NCBI GenBank assembly: GCA_905250885.1
Contig: CAJNOQ010000068.1
Coordinates: forward strand, 19,320-83,319
DNA from: Didymodactylos carnosus
Taxonomy: Eukaryota; Rotifera; Eurotatoria; Philodinida; Philodinidae
Length of the DNA: 64,000 nucleotides
Direction: 5' to 3'
The position numbers were made by a program, and so were the translations under genes. This document shows, piece after piece, positions 51,029 through 61,505 of this stretch (position 1 is its first letter; the number at the start of each line of letters is the position of its first letter). The notes under the pieces were generated by a model. That model searched no databases. It saw nothing but the letters and a program-made list of their open reading frames with translations, and had not been told where the DNA came from.

Positions 51029-53530
51029 TACTAATTTAAAAAACAACAACAAAATCGGCAACCGTATGTGCATTATTGTCTTTCGTTATTTTATTAGTAT
51101 ACTTGAACCACATCAGTATTAAATCGTCAACAAATTTGTTGAAAAACTAAATTTTTTTTTTGTTTTGTTTTTGATAATATTGTTTTACTTTATGCTTCTT
51201 TTATACTAGAATGATAGAATGTGAATTTATGTGGTTTTCTTACACGGTTTCAGAGATTAATTTGTATTCTAAAACGATTTTTGCACACAATTTCTTAGAT
51301 GAGCGTGAGACAGATTTCAAAAAGTTACTGTTTCACGTATTAGTCAAGTAGTTTTTTTAACTACTCGTTTTTAGTTCAACACAATGTCTGGTAGCCAAGG
51401 AGATTATAGAAAATTTCCCATTTTAATTCTTTCCAACTTTAGTCATCTCTTGAGAAAAAAATAGCTGAGAGAAAAATACTCCGCATTTTTCTTTTATCTC
51501 AAATATCTTTTTGCTTCTGATACTTGAATCACTTATTCTCATTTTCATTTTCTAGCTCAATTTGGCGTTAATACGCATTTTGTTTCATTTTGTTTTTTTA
51601 TTTGGCAGTTTTTTGTTTTCGTACAAGCTATGGAACTAACTATGTAGATAATATAAGGTTTAAATGCAACGAACCTTGCTGTACTACTATTACTATTACC
51701 ACTGCTGTGAACAGTGGAGTTCTTTTTTGTAATTTATTATTCTCTGTTGTTTAAAATACTCTCTCTTCATATTCTTTCTATGATCTTCTCATCCTCTTCT
51801 ATTAAAATGCCTTTTATCACACGCCTCACTTCGATCGTTTTAACGCATCGATTTTTTGTTTTTTTCGTTTGTTATTTTGTTGTAAAGAAAAAGAATGATA
51901 GAAATTTGTTGATGTGTACTTTTTATTTTTGTTGTTGTTTTCTATTATTGTCAATCTAGAACAAATTTGTTTATGCGAGCTGTTGTTGTTGTTTCTCTTA
52001 TATTTGTATAATGTTGTTATTTTCTCTTTCTCTTTCTATCTCAGATTTTTACTCAAAATATAATACACGGAATAAATAATCATCAATGCACATAAATTCA
52101 GAAAGTGGCATTGTTATTTAAAAAAAAAAAATGACCTTTTGAACTTGTATATTTTATTTCATTCAATGAGGTATAAGAGTCGACCGGTAAAGGAATTTCA
52201 AATTGTTATTGCATTTCCCATACAAGAAAAAAAATTGTTTACCTATACGAGAATGATATTAGAGATGTAAACATTGCATACAATATAAACTAGATTGGAT
52301 TGCCCTTGTGAATTATTCACAAATCATTATCGTAGTGTTCGCTGTTAATTTTAGATTTTATATGTATAATTATATTCATACCATCGGAAGACAGTCCAAA
52401 ACCTGTGATTTGTTCTTCGAAAATAATGAAAAGCATCAAAAATCTTAAAAAGCCATAAATGATATAAAAGAATTGTTAGCATTCTTAAATAATAGAAGTG
52501 CACTAAAATGATATACCACATTAGCAGAACGAGATGTCGAATTGTGCACGAAATCATCAGCCAATGAAGTATTATTAAACATGGGATGTAACAATGATTT
52601 ATCCGATTATTCAATAACTTTTTAATTATATTAACTGTTCGATAATCGAGTTGAAATAAAAGACAGACATCAGCAAGATTACTATTGAATTAGCTATAAA
52701 AATAATGTATCAAATGCATTTCAAGGTTCATAGAAAATCTTGGTTAAAAACTTTTATTTTTTTAATCTATCATGCATGCAATAGAGATGAGTAACGTTTT
52801 TGGAGGAAATTGACTGTATGTATATATATATATATACAGGAAACAGGTATTTGACGAAATATTTTTACTACATTATAGATAAGCAGTGATAATTTGATAA
52901 TAAAGAAAGTGTTTTATTAGAACGAACTTCAACAGAGATCTAAATCGACAAAAAATATTGGTCTTATTTGCACAAACTCCAGTTCAGTGCTGATAACAGC
53001 ATCACTTAACTAATACAAAACTATAAAAAATCTGCTATAAAAGAATATAACGTCATAGATCTTGAGAAAAATTTATTTTATGTATCCATGGTGTTTGAGT
53101 TAGTCGATATTATTGAGCATATTCATCATACATCTGTCTAAAAGTTTTATCTGTTATCAGTCCGTTTTTTAAACGAACGACAGTCTGCACTTATCTGATA
53201 TTATTCCGAAATTAACGATGATGTGATGCTAACAACACAATTATAATTTTTGTCTGTTATTGTTGCTGTTTGATCTCAGCTCTGACCCAACTGCGAGCTT
53301 TTTAGCAGTTTAGTGTATCAAAATTGTAGCATATTGACATTAATTGAAGACATTAATTAAGACAGTAATTATTGCGTAATTGACTTGACTAGAATGCGAT
53401 TATTTTAGCTAAAAAACTGTTTCTTTTATCTTTGATTCAGTTTAGTGTAATTTCATTGTTCTCTTTTCTCGAATATGAGAAATTTATTTTTTCTCTGTTT
53501 CTCGTTTTTTCAAGATATACTTCAAACGCG

Positions 53531-53989
53531 TTTAAGGCCCCCCTCAGAATGAAATCTTTTTATATCAAAAAATCAATTTGGAGACAAGCACATGGAAAGA
53601 TAGCCTGGACTTTCAGAATCTATATCGTTTTTGGGCCTAGAACTGTTTTTTTTGTGATTTTCGAGCAAGTTTTCTAGAAGCTTTGAAAACATTGATTTTC
53701 TAGAAAACTAAGGCCTAATTCAGAAATCGGCTCCTATCAGCCAACGCAGTTAGGTGTCTAGGTTAAAATAAAATCAATCCGAGATCTCTAGGTTGAAGTA
53801 TATTTAAAAAAAGTGTCCCACAGTGAAGGGCGTTTTTTTGACCTTGGAATCTGGAAAACCCCGGAACGGTAAGAGGTAGCGCGGAAAAAAAATTTCATAA
53901 CCACACTTTGATATGGCAGACATTTGTTGAAAGTGTCATAAAAATCGGATGTAAGATAAAAAAGTTTTTTTCTGAGGGAGGCCCTTAAA
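53531..53989. mobile_element. Inverted-repeat element, 459 bp
   Basis: The left end TTTAAGGCCCCCCTCAGAAT and the inverse of the right end, TTTAAGGGCCTCCCTCAGAA, match over about 36 bp with a few differences, continuing into an A/T-rich stretch. Both ends abut TTAA, which could be a duplication or just part of the palindrome. No coding capacity; the plus-strand frame at 53,432-53,677 crosses its edge and is not a gene. Confidence 0.6.
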
Positions 53990-54043
53990 TAGTTTAGCAA
54001 TAACAAAATAAACTAGAAGGCAATCATGCTGTACGAAACTTTC

Positions 54044-54275
54044 TAATGCAGTGCGAAGCGAAACATTTGCATCGCAACTTTTACTGTATATTTACAATAT
54101 AGTAATGCATATAAGGGTTGTACTATACTAATGACTCGTTCATAATAGCAATCATATGTAGATAATGAAGTGAATAACACTGTATTTGAGATCAGCTATG
54201 AAAGTAACATTGCACTATAATGAATATCGCGCCTGTATACTCTGATCAATTACTTCGCACTGCCGCACTGCATTA
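54044..54275. repeat. Short inverted-repeat element, 232 bp
   Basis: TAATGCAGTGCG begins the segment and its inverse ends it. Subterminal GCAGTGCGAAG words occur at both sides. It follows the previous element by 54 bp. No target duplication could be defined. Confidence 0.45.
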
Positions 54276-55218
54276 AGAATCAAATAAAACGGGATGATTA
54301 CTGAACTGATTCATTACTCTGTAGACTGACTATACAGTGGTTGTAAGAAAACAACATACTGTCCGAATAAGTTTTGATACGTTGTATATGTGATATACTA
54401 TTAAGTATCATGTGTCTTTTGTAGACGATTAATTATCTTATAGAATAAAAACGGTTAAGTGTTCGAAAATATGTACCGTTTTTGATACGATAATGTGATA
54501 ATTATAACTTATTTGAACTTAGATATGTCAACTGCAGCACTCGAAGATTCATATTACCTTTTTTCTTCAAATCTCTATTACTAGTCATAATCTATGGTAA
54601 GTGGTTTACTCCCTAGAGAAAAATCTTTAAAAAAAAGAAAGAAAATGTTTTTCTGATGAAAAACAATAAGTCGTCTTTTCTTTCATTCAGTTTGAAGATT
54701 ATCTATTCGATCAGTTATACCCTCAGTTTCTTTCCTGTTCGTAATTATGTAGTACTGTCAACAGCGCATCAATTAGTTCGTTATGCATGAAGGGAAAAAC
54801 TAAACAAGCTAAGAAAACTGTCCTTAACTAGGGTGGGCGTTAGTGAATATTGAAGAATCGATATAACAAGGTGACGATGTGCCGTATCAAAAAAACGGAT
54901 TTTTTTCTAAAAACGTAAGCTGACATTGTAAGGTAGCAATTGCAGGTAAGAAAAATTGATTTTATCAAGCCTAAACAAAGATTCTAGAATTTCAAGTTCG
55001 ATTTTCATGATCAGTTATGGGAGATAACGGGTTAAATTGTTTCATATATTCATACATGAATTCTCTACAGAGTGGGCTAATATTTTTCTTTTTCCACTAT
55101 AAAGATACATACATAGAAATATTAATATTTGTTTTAATCGTTATATATGTTGTAGGACGGAAGAAAAAGAAAAAAAATCTCATATTCATTTTGAAAGAAC
55201 GCCTTCTTACTTCAGATC

Positions 55219-56253
55219 ATGAGTATGGATGGTTCGACACCCTCACCACCACCACCACCACCACCGCCACCAGCACCACCACTACCACCGTCACTGTCAC
55301 CACTGACTCAACCGCTAGCATCAAATAATGAAACGAAAACAATTATTGCACTCATAAAAAAAATATTATTGAATACAAAATTACAAAAAAAAAATCGATC
55401 ATTTACAGATTTCTTAAAAAATTTTTATGACAGTATACCCGCTGACGCAGTTGACACTGAAAATTACAATGAAATTATACCAAATTTATATCTGGGTGAC
55501 TGGTATGTTTTTTTTAAATTACAATTATATACCCAGTTCGCATCCTTCACGCTTATGTTGATTACTTAGAATTTGCTTTTTTAGTCGATTAGCTATGAAC
55601 AAAGAAGATTTGAAAAAGCTTGGTTTTACGCATATTTTAAATTGTGCGGAAGGTCGAAAATACGGTCAGATAAATACGTGTCGAACATATTACGAAGATG
55701 TTCAAATTCAGTACACTGGTTTCAATATAATCGATATTATAACATACGATATCTCAAAACATTTTCAGGAAGCAAGTGATTTTCTACATGAAGCATTGTC
55801 AAATAAAAAAAATAAAGTTTATGTACATTGTCAACAAGTATGTGTGTTCCGGTTATTAAAATCATCTTAAAAATGTCTGAATTTATTTGTTTGTGTTCTT
55901 TTCCTGTTTAGGGCATCAGTCGATCAGCTACACTTGTTATTGCTTACTTAGTAAGCAAATATAATATGACATTAATGGATGCAATCCAGTTAGTCTCATC
56001 ACGAAGAAGAATATGGCCCAATGAAGGATTTTTAACTCATTTAATTGACTATGAAACGAAAACGAAACGTGGTCAAGAATTATTAAAATCTGAAGAAGAT
56101 TTGCTTGGTTTGTCTTCTAAAAGTATTAAACAATCTTCTGATGAGAAAGACATGTGTGCATCCGTAGTAAACGAACTTGTTACTTGTACATTAAACGACA
56201 ATAAGAATGAACCGCGCGTACTATGCAATGATGAGACAAGAGAATTTCAATGA
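55219..56253 (+). CDS. DUSP3: Atypical dual-specificity phosphatase, DUSP3/VHR-like
   Basis: Three exons, 55219-55502, 55585-55837 and 55912-56253; 292 aa, GT-AG introns of 82 and 74 bp. After a low-complexity start (Pro tract, residues about 8-20) the phosphatase core begins at about residue 82 (EIIPNLYLGD). It includes KLGFTHILNCAEGRKYGQIN, the general-acid Asp145 and the catalytic loop HCQQGISRSA (Cys177, Arg183; pattern HCx5R), then LVIAYLVSKYNMTLMDAIQL and RRIWPNEGFLTHL. The AEGR and NEGF segments are those of the VHR/DUSP3-DUSP13-DUSP26 group, which removes phosphate from Tyr and Thr/Ser of proteins such as MAP kinases. No kinase-interaction or rhodanese domain is present. The start follows an acceptor-like TTCTTACTTCAG by 3 nt. 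The tail after about residue 236 is Ser/acidic and not recognised. The symbol marks the nearest relative, not proven orthology. Confidence 0.93.
55247..55292 (+). repeat. CCA-rich repeat coding for a Pro tract
   Basis: A run of CCA codons with a few CCG, GCA and CTA variants in the first exon of the phosphatase gene, giving a mostly proline stretch. Confidence 0.85.
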
Positions 56254-58614
56254 ACTGAATGTAATATAAAAAATATTAAGTTTTTATTTACATTTGATCA
56301 AGTATCTATCTTATATTTTTATTATACATAATCTGATCTTCTAAACCGCCACAATATGAAATTTTATTTTTGACACTTTTTTTATCTAAGATTTTAATAT
56401 TTTTAAACACGTAACTCAGTAATCTTAAAATTGAGCAAACAGTATTGTGATACTACAAAAGATCATGTATGGAACATCTCAATTTCAAAAAAACACACTA
56501 TTAACCTGCTATTGTCGGCGCCAAAATACCATGCACTTGGTTGTTTTCTTAATATTTTGACAGAAATGAGATAAAGAACTGCGGTTTTCAGATTCTGAAA
56601 ATAGACACTTTGGGACGTAAACCTATGAGAAAATCAGGGCTTTCGATCATGTTTACCATGGTGTACCATTCGAGGCAAAATCCCAAACTACATTATGAAA
56701 TTCAATCTCAAATTATATCAGTCGATAGCCAAAACATTTCTCTTCAAAGCTACGCAAAGTCTAGGTCTTTATCTCCTTTGGTTCTCACCACAACTTCAGA
56801 AAAGCCAATTTAGTAAAAATCGGAGTTTTTGCCTGATACCGGCAAAAATTAAAAACCGTATATTTCACTCATTTCTCGTCCAAAAAGACTCAAATTTTCA
56901 GAGAATAATTAGCAGAGATCATAGAATGCAAAACTAGTCGAAAAAATCGAATCTGAACTTTAGTTCCGCGAGAGGTTTTCCACAGATCCGCTAAAAAATT
57001 ATATGCATAAACTGGAAATCCTATGTAATTTTTTCGGCTCGATCTACATTCTACGTCCTATTCTGAGAATTTTCTGAAGATTTGAGTCTTTTTAAACGAG
57101 GAATGAGTAAATTTTTTGACGGGAACAGGCAAAAACCGGATTTTCATAAAATTGGCTTTTCTGAAGTTGCGGCTGAGTGGAGAATGAAAATCGCCACGAC
57201 GATCAGCGTGGTCGAGTATCTATGATCCACATGTTTCTGAGATTCCCAGACGTGTATGTATATAATGTCATGCCAGTGAAAACGTGATGTAATGCTTGCT
57301 TAGAGAGATGCTGTATTAATGTCGATGATAAAACTAAAAAAAGTGTAAAATTAAAAAATCAGTATTTTCTGTGTCACTTCCCTCTAATGTCTGTCTACAG
57401 ATGTGGACATTCCATTTCTATAATTAATGCATAAAGGAAACTTGACAAGAAATTTCTTCTTTTGTTCAGTTATGGAAAGGATCGTTATAGCAACAGTAAT
57501 CAACTTCTATATCTAAAAACTGTTCTATGGCCAAATCTGTAGAAAAAGTTTAGAACAACATCCGGGTTTTTGATACGATGCTTCGTTATTTTTCTATATC
57601 AGTTTTATCGATGTCCACGGGTATCGGGAGGCGGGGGTTAACTGCATATACGCTATACTGTTTCTTCTTTGAAGAGATGGTTAATCAAAAGCTACTTTAC
57701 TGCATAGCGTAAAATTGAAGGAATAAGGACAAGAAGTGAAATAATTGCTGATCATCTGTAAGAACAGTCATTTTCTATACTCTGAATAAAGCAAATACTA
57801 TCTGAATATCTCAAAGTTTTGTGAACGTTTTAATTTTCTGAGATTGTATTGTCAGTCAGTCGATCTTTCAGTCTTTGCGTAGTATACTTAGTCTAGTCTT
57901 TTAAGTTTTAGTTTCTTCGAATGTATCTAAATAACTGTTACCATTAAACCATTTCTTTTGCAAGAATTCCCCTTTTTCCACCCTTTTGAAAAAGATGGAA
58001 GGCAATGTCCAATCTAGTTCAAGTTAAGATCAGATACAGGCCATCAAAAATGAAAATCGATGTGATATGTTCTTCTATTTTCACGTAAGCAACAGCTTTG
58101 AAAAATAAAGAAACTAAATACACTCGATCTAGTTTCCATTTCTCAAATAGAGGTTTTTTTATTACTGTTGGAAATCTTATTTAATTCTGAAGAAGAAAAA
58201 TTATTCCTAAACTAGAGTTCTACTAGAACATGCTTTCGAATATCTAGATGATAACAGGTGCGTAAAGTTTCAGACAATCAGAATGTAGTTATATATTTTA
58301 ACCCTCAATAAATAATGATTTTCTTACATATACACAACTTTTTTACAAACAATACAATAAATAGTATTAAAAGATAAAATGCACAAAATGACTAGATAAA
58401 ATGACCGTTCAAACATACTAAAGATTATGTTAATGCCATAGAAAATACAAGCAAACAACAAACAAATATTATTGCACTGGAGGCAGGAAAATTATATTAA
58501 TTACTTTTTGTTTAAAAAGCGAACAAAACTGTTTTTGAAATTAAAATAAGAGATATTTGTATATATTTACGGTGATATCGAAATAAATTTGTGAGAAGTA
58601 TACGTATACTTCCA
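56254..58614. other. Spacer after the DUSP gene; repeats, no gene
   Basis: Includes a foldback element at 56.8-57.2 kb (separate entry) and otherwise mixed sequence. The frames at 56,610-56,937 overlap the foldback and have no recognisable domain. A GGGAGGCGGGGGTTAAC patch near 57,630 resembles, in reverse, a CCCCCCGCCTCCC patch near 2,110; both may come from one repeat family. Confidence 0.4.
56784..57178. mobile_element. Imperfect foldback element, about 395 bp
   Basis: The left arm has CAACTTCAGAAAAGCCAATT, GTTTTTGCCTG and AAAAAGACTCAAAT. The right arm holds the inverses (ATTTGAGTCTTTTT, CAGGCAAAAAC, AATTGGCTTTTCTGAAGTTG) in mirrored order. The arms are about 165 bp with several gaps, and the loop is about 80 bp. 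An old MITE-like element. Confidence 0.65.
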
Positions 58615-58962
58615 GTTGAAATAAAAAAGAGGATACTTTAAACTCCTAAGACACTGTGAAATCTATTCGATTCGACGTTTTTGAAAGTCTTGTAACATAC
58701 GTTTTAGCGTTTGAACAAGTCAATAAGTGAAGACAGATTCATATCTCAAATTGATGAATAACACTTAACATCTATTCAACTAGTAACTTTTTGGTTGTTT
58801 ATGCATATGTTGTAGAATATGAGCATAATCTAAAAATGACTCGATCGAAATGTTTTATCCTTTCTGGTCCTACTATTCTCATTTCATATATGATAAAAAC
58901 CAAAAATCGAAGATTTTATTTTTCTTGTACCACGACGCTTCAGGGAGTAAGTTTTTATTATT
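58615..58962. repeat. Left arm of a nearly identical 348-bp inverted repeat
   Basis: This arm begins GTTGAAATAAAAAAGAGG and ends in TTTTTATTATTT. Its reverse complement recurs at 59,620-59,967 with, by eye, a single base change: G here versus A there, in GAGTAARTTTTT. Outside the boundaries the two flanks are unrelated. This copy carries the strong donor-like sequence GTAAGTTTTT near 58,947. Confidence 0.9.
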
Positions 58963-59619
58963 TATAGGATAAAATAACATTTTCATACTTTTTAAATAGT
59001 AGTACAAAGTTCGATACACAAGATACTATCAAAATCCATTGAATCTGAAACCAAAACAACAAGAAAATTCCACCTAAATAATTACCTTTCGGTTTTTATA
59101 TACACCACCTAATATGAAATCTTATAATTTACAATTATACATTTTAAACGTTTATATTAATTCAAAAACTTTTAAATGGAAACTAAGCGTAATTATACTT
59201 TCAGACTACACATAAATTTTACTTAACTCTCTAGAAGAATGAAAAGACAAAGATGTGTGAAAAAATTTCACTAAAAATCTCAATAATCTCTTAAATTTAT
59301 TAAAATCACGCGTTTCTCCACAAAAACAACCCAAACAATAAAAGAATATAAATTATAGATATAAGAGAGATAAAAGAACCCATAGAAGACACAACATTTC
59401 AAAACAACATCCTATCGGCATAACCACTATACCGATCAGGTAGGTATTTCATATATATATTTAGATTTGTTCATTTGACTTCAGTGGAAAAAGGATCTAT
59501 TTTCTTGCATGGATTTAACAAATCGAACTAGTGTGTAAACTTTTTATCGGATTGAGACAGTCAAAGTTTTTGTGACAAAAATGTTATTTTTCAAAATCTA
59601 TGCATGAAACTATTTACAA
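58963..59619. other. Spacer between the inverted arms
   Basis: 657 bp, A/T-rich, without a gene. On the minus strand at about 59,440-59,412 it contains GGTATAGTGGTTATGCC, which resembles the A-box and D-arm of a tRNA gene. An anticodon stem and a B-box in the right place are missing, so at best it is a tRNA-derived remnant. Confidence 0.4.
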
Positions 59620-59967
59620 AATAATAAAAATTTACTCCCTGAAGCGTCGTGGTACAAGAAAAATAAAATCTTCGATTTTTGGTTTTTATCATATATGAAA
59701 TGAGAATAGTAGGACCAGAAAGGATAAAACATTTCGATCGAGTCATTTTTAGATTATGCTCATATTCTACAACATATGCATAAACAACCAAAAAGTTACT
59801 AGTTGAATAGATGTTAAGTGTTATTCATCAATTTGAGATATGAATCTGTCTTCACTTATTGACTTGTTCAAACGCTAAAACGTATGTTACAAGACTTTCA
59901 AAAACGTCGAATCGAATAGATTTCACAGTGTCTTAGGAGTTTAAAGTATCCTCTTTTTTATTTCAAC
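59620..59967. repeat. Right arm of a nearly identical 348-bp inverted repeat
   Basis: Reverse complement of 58,615-58,962, running to 147 bp before the gamma-SNAP stop codon. Both arms hold the same open frame (MTRSKCFILSGPTILISYMI and onward, within 59,591-59,791 on the minus strand). It matches no family I recognise. Confidence 0.9.
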
Positions 59968-60113
59968 AAAGTATCATATATTGATTTAGACCGAGATATT
60001 TTGAGAATATACTTTTGTTCTTTAACATGAGCAAAAAACAGCCAGACTAGGAACTAGTCATTATCGTTCTTATCAGACTTTTTCAGAAACTCACTCTAAA
60101 ACGTCAAAATTTC

Positions 60114-61199
60114 TTATCGTAAATCATCTTCATCTAATTGAAGAGGTTTCACTGTAGATATCGTTGTCGTCTGACTAATTCCAGAATGATTACCCCCACT
60201 ACTACTTGATTCCACAGCTGCACCGTTCTGAGGACGCTTAGTCGCCGTTGGTCTAATCCATCTTTTCAATAAACGAACAAATTCATTATCGATTGCCAAA
60301 AAAAACGGGCGCTAAAGGAGTAAGAAGTAAATAGAATAATCGACGTATTACTGAGTATCATACCTGACAATTTTGACTGATTAAATCTGGATCGTCTTGT
60401 TCAAATGCTTCTATTAACATTTGTATATTTTGTGCTTCCTCCCATTCGGCAAATGTTGGATATTCTTGACAAAAACGTTCAAACAAATTATTGGCAGCTA
60501 CAAAATCATCCATAAATAATTTAATTAAAATACGATAAAGTAAAATACGATTTAAACGATCATAACGTTCCATTTTTACAAGAATATGTGAGCATTTTTC
60601 TAATAATTCACTGGTTTGTGTGAAATTTTGTGATTGACGTATTGATTGCAAGGCAGCTTTCTCATACAATTCTGACGCTTGATGTGTTTTATCATCGACT
60701 TCGGCTATACGAGCACCTTTCACATAGAAATCAATAGCTAATAAACGATCAAAATTTTGAAATACAGGACCAATACGTTCATACAAGATCACAGCTGAAT
60801 CACGCTGACCTAGATGAAAAAGCGACATGCTCATTCTTATGTATAAAGAGAAATATTGTGCTAACCTCCTTCGATTAACAGTTGTGCAGCTTTATCAAAA
60901 TACTTTGCTGATTGTGGTAAATCGTTCATTTGTTGCGCACATGTAGCCGCTTGTTCATATGATTTGGCAGCAAAAAATTTTGACTCTTTTTTAAGTTGTA
61001 ATTCAGCATTTCTCAACGAAATTTCAAGACATTTATCGTACGAATTTGCAATACGATAACAGGACATAGCTTTTTCTAATTCATTTATGGCACTATCCAA
61101 ATCGGGTTTCCAGTTGGTCAACGACGTTTTCAAATATTTGTCAGCTTGACGTACATGTTCTTCAGCTTCTGTGACTTTATGAGAAAAATTAAAATCCAT
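60114..61199 (-). CDS. NAPG: Gamma-SNAP (soluble NSF attachment protein gamma), complete
   Basis: Minus strand, three exons: 61199-60866, 60809-60364 and 60311-60114; introns of 56 and 52 bp, GT-AG; 325 aa against 312 in human. The protein is a run of TPR-like helix pairs. Conserved blocks include ADKYLKTSLTNWKPDLDSA near the N-terminus (human AEKYLKTGFLKWKPDYDSA), AAKSYEQA, LIEGGQRDSAVILYERIG, SELLEKCSHILVKMERYD and NNLFERFCQEYPTF. The tail ends LDEDDLR, acidic like that of relatives. Known: SNAPs bind SNARE complexes and recruit the ATPase NSF, which disassembles them in membrane traffic; the gamma form is more divergent and acts in endosomal and mitochondrial steps. The ATG follows the acceptor-like TTTTTCTAG by 3 nt. 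Its start lies 306 bp after the stop of RPN12 on the same strand. Confidence 0.96.
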
Positions 61200-61505
61200 T
61201 ATCTAGAAAAACAAACAAATCATCTCGAATTTCGGTCAATGAGGCAGATGTAATAGATCTAAAAAAAATTCCTCGATTAGAACCGTCCAAGATAGGGATA
61301 GTGAGACAGTCTATACAATCTAAATATATAATACAGGTTGGTACCATTATGAACAAGTTCTTTTTCATGTTAGTTTACAAATGCCCCTAAGAGGCGATAA
61401 AACGTACAAAGAACAAAGAGAGAGAAAATCATATTTTCCTTTCCTCGTCTACATAACAGAAAAATAAACAAAAATCGAATCAAGTTTTTAGAATAAAAAC
61501 CTAAA

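Larger units (their letters stand above)
51029..55218. other. X11 3' UTR and spacer before the DUSP gene
   Basis: T-rich 3' UTR-like sequence runs to about 52.1 kb, with an AATAAA at 52,071-52,076 as a possible poly(A) signal. A TA repeat lies at about 52,820-52,837. Two adjacent inverted-repeat elements lie at 53.5-54.3 kb (separate entries). Near 54,830 is a hAT-end-like sequence (AGGGTGGGCGTTAGTG) without a partner end. No further gene was recognised. Confidence 0.45.
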
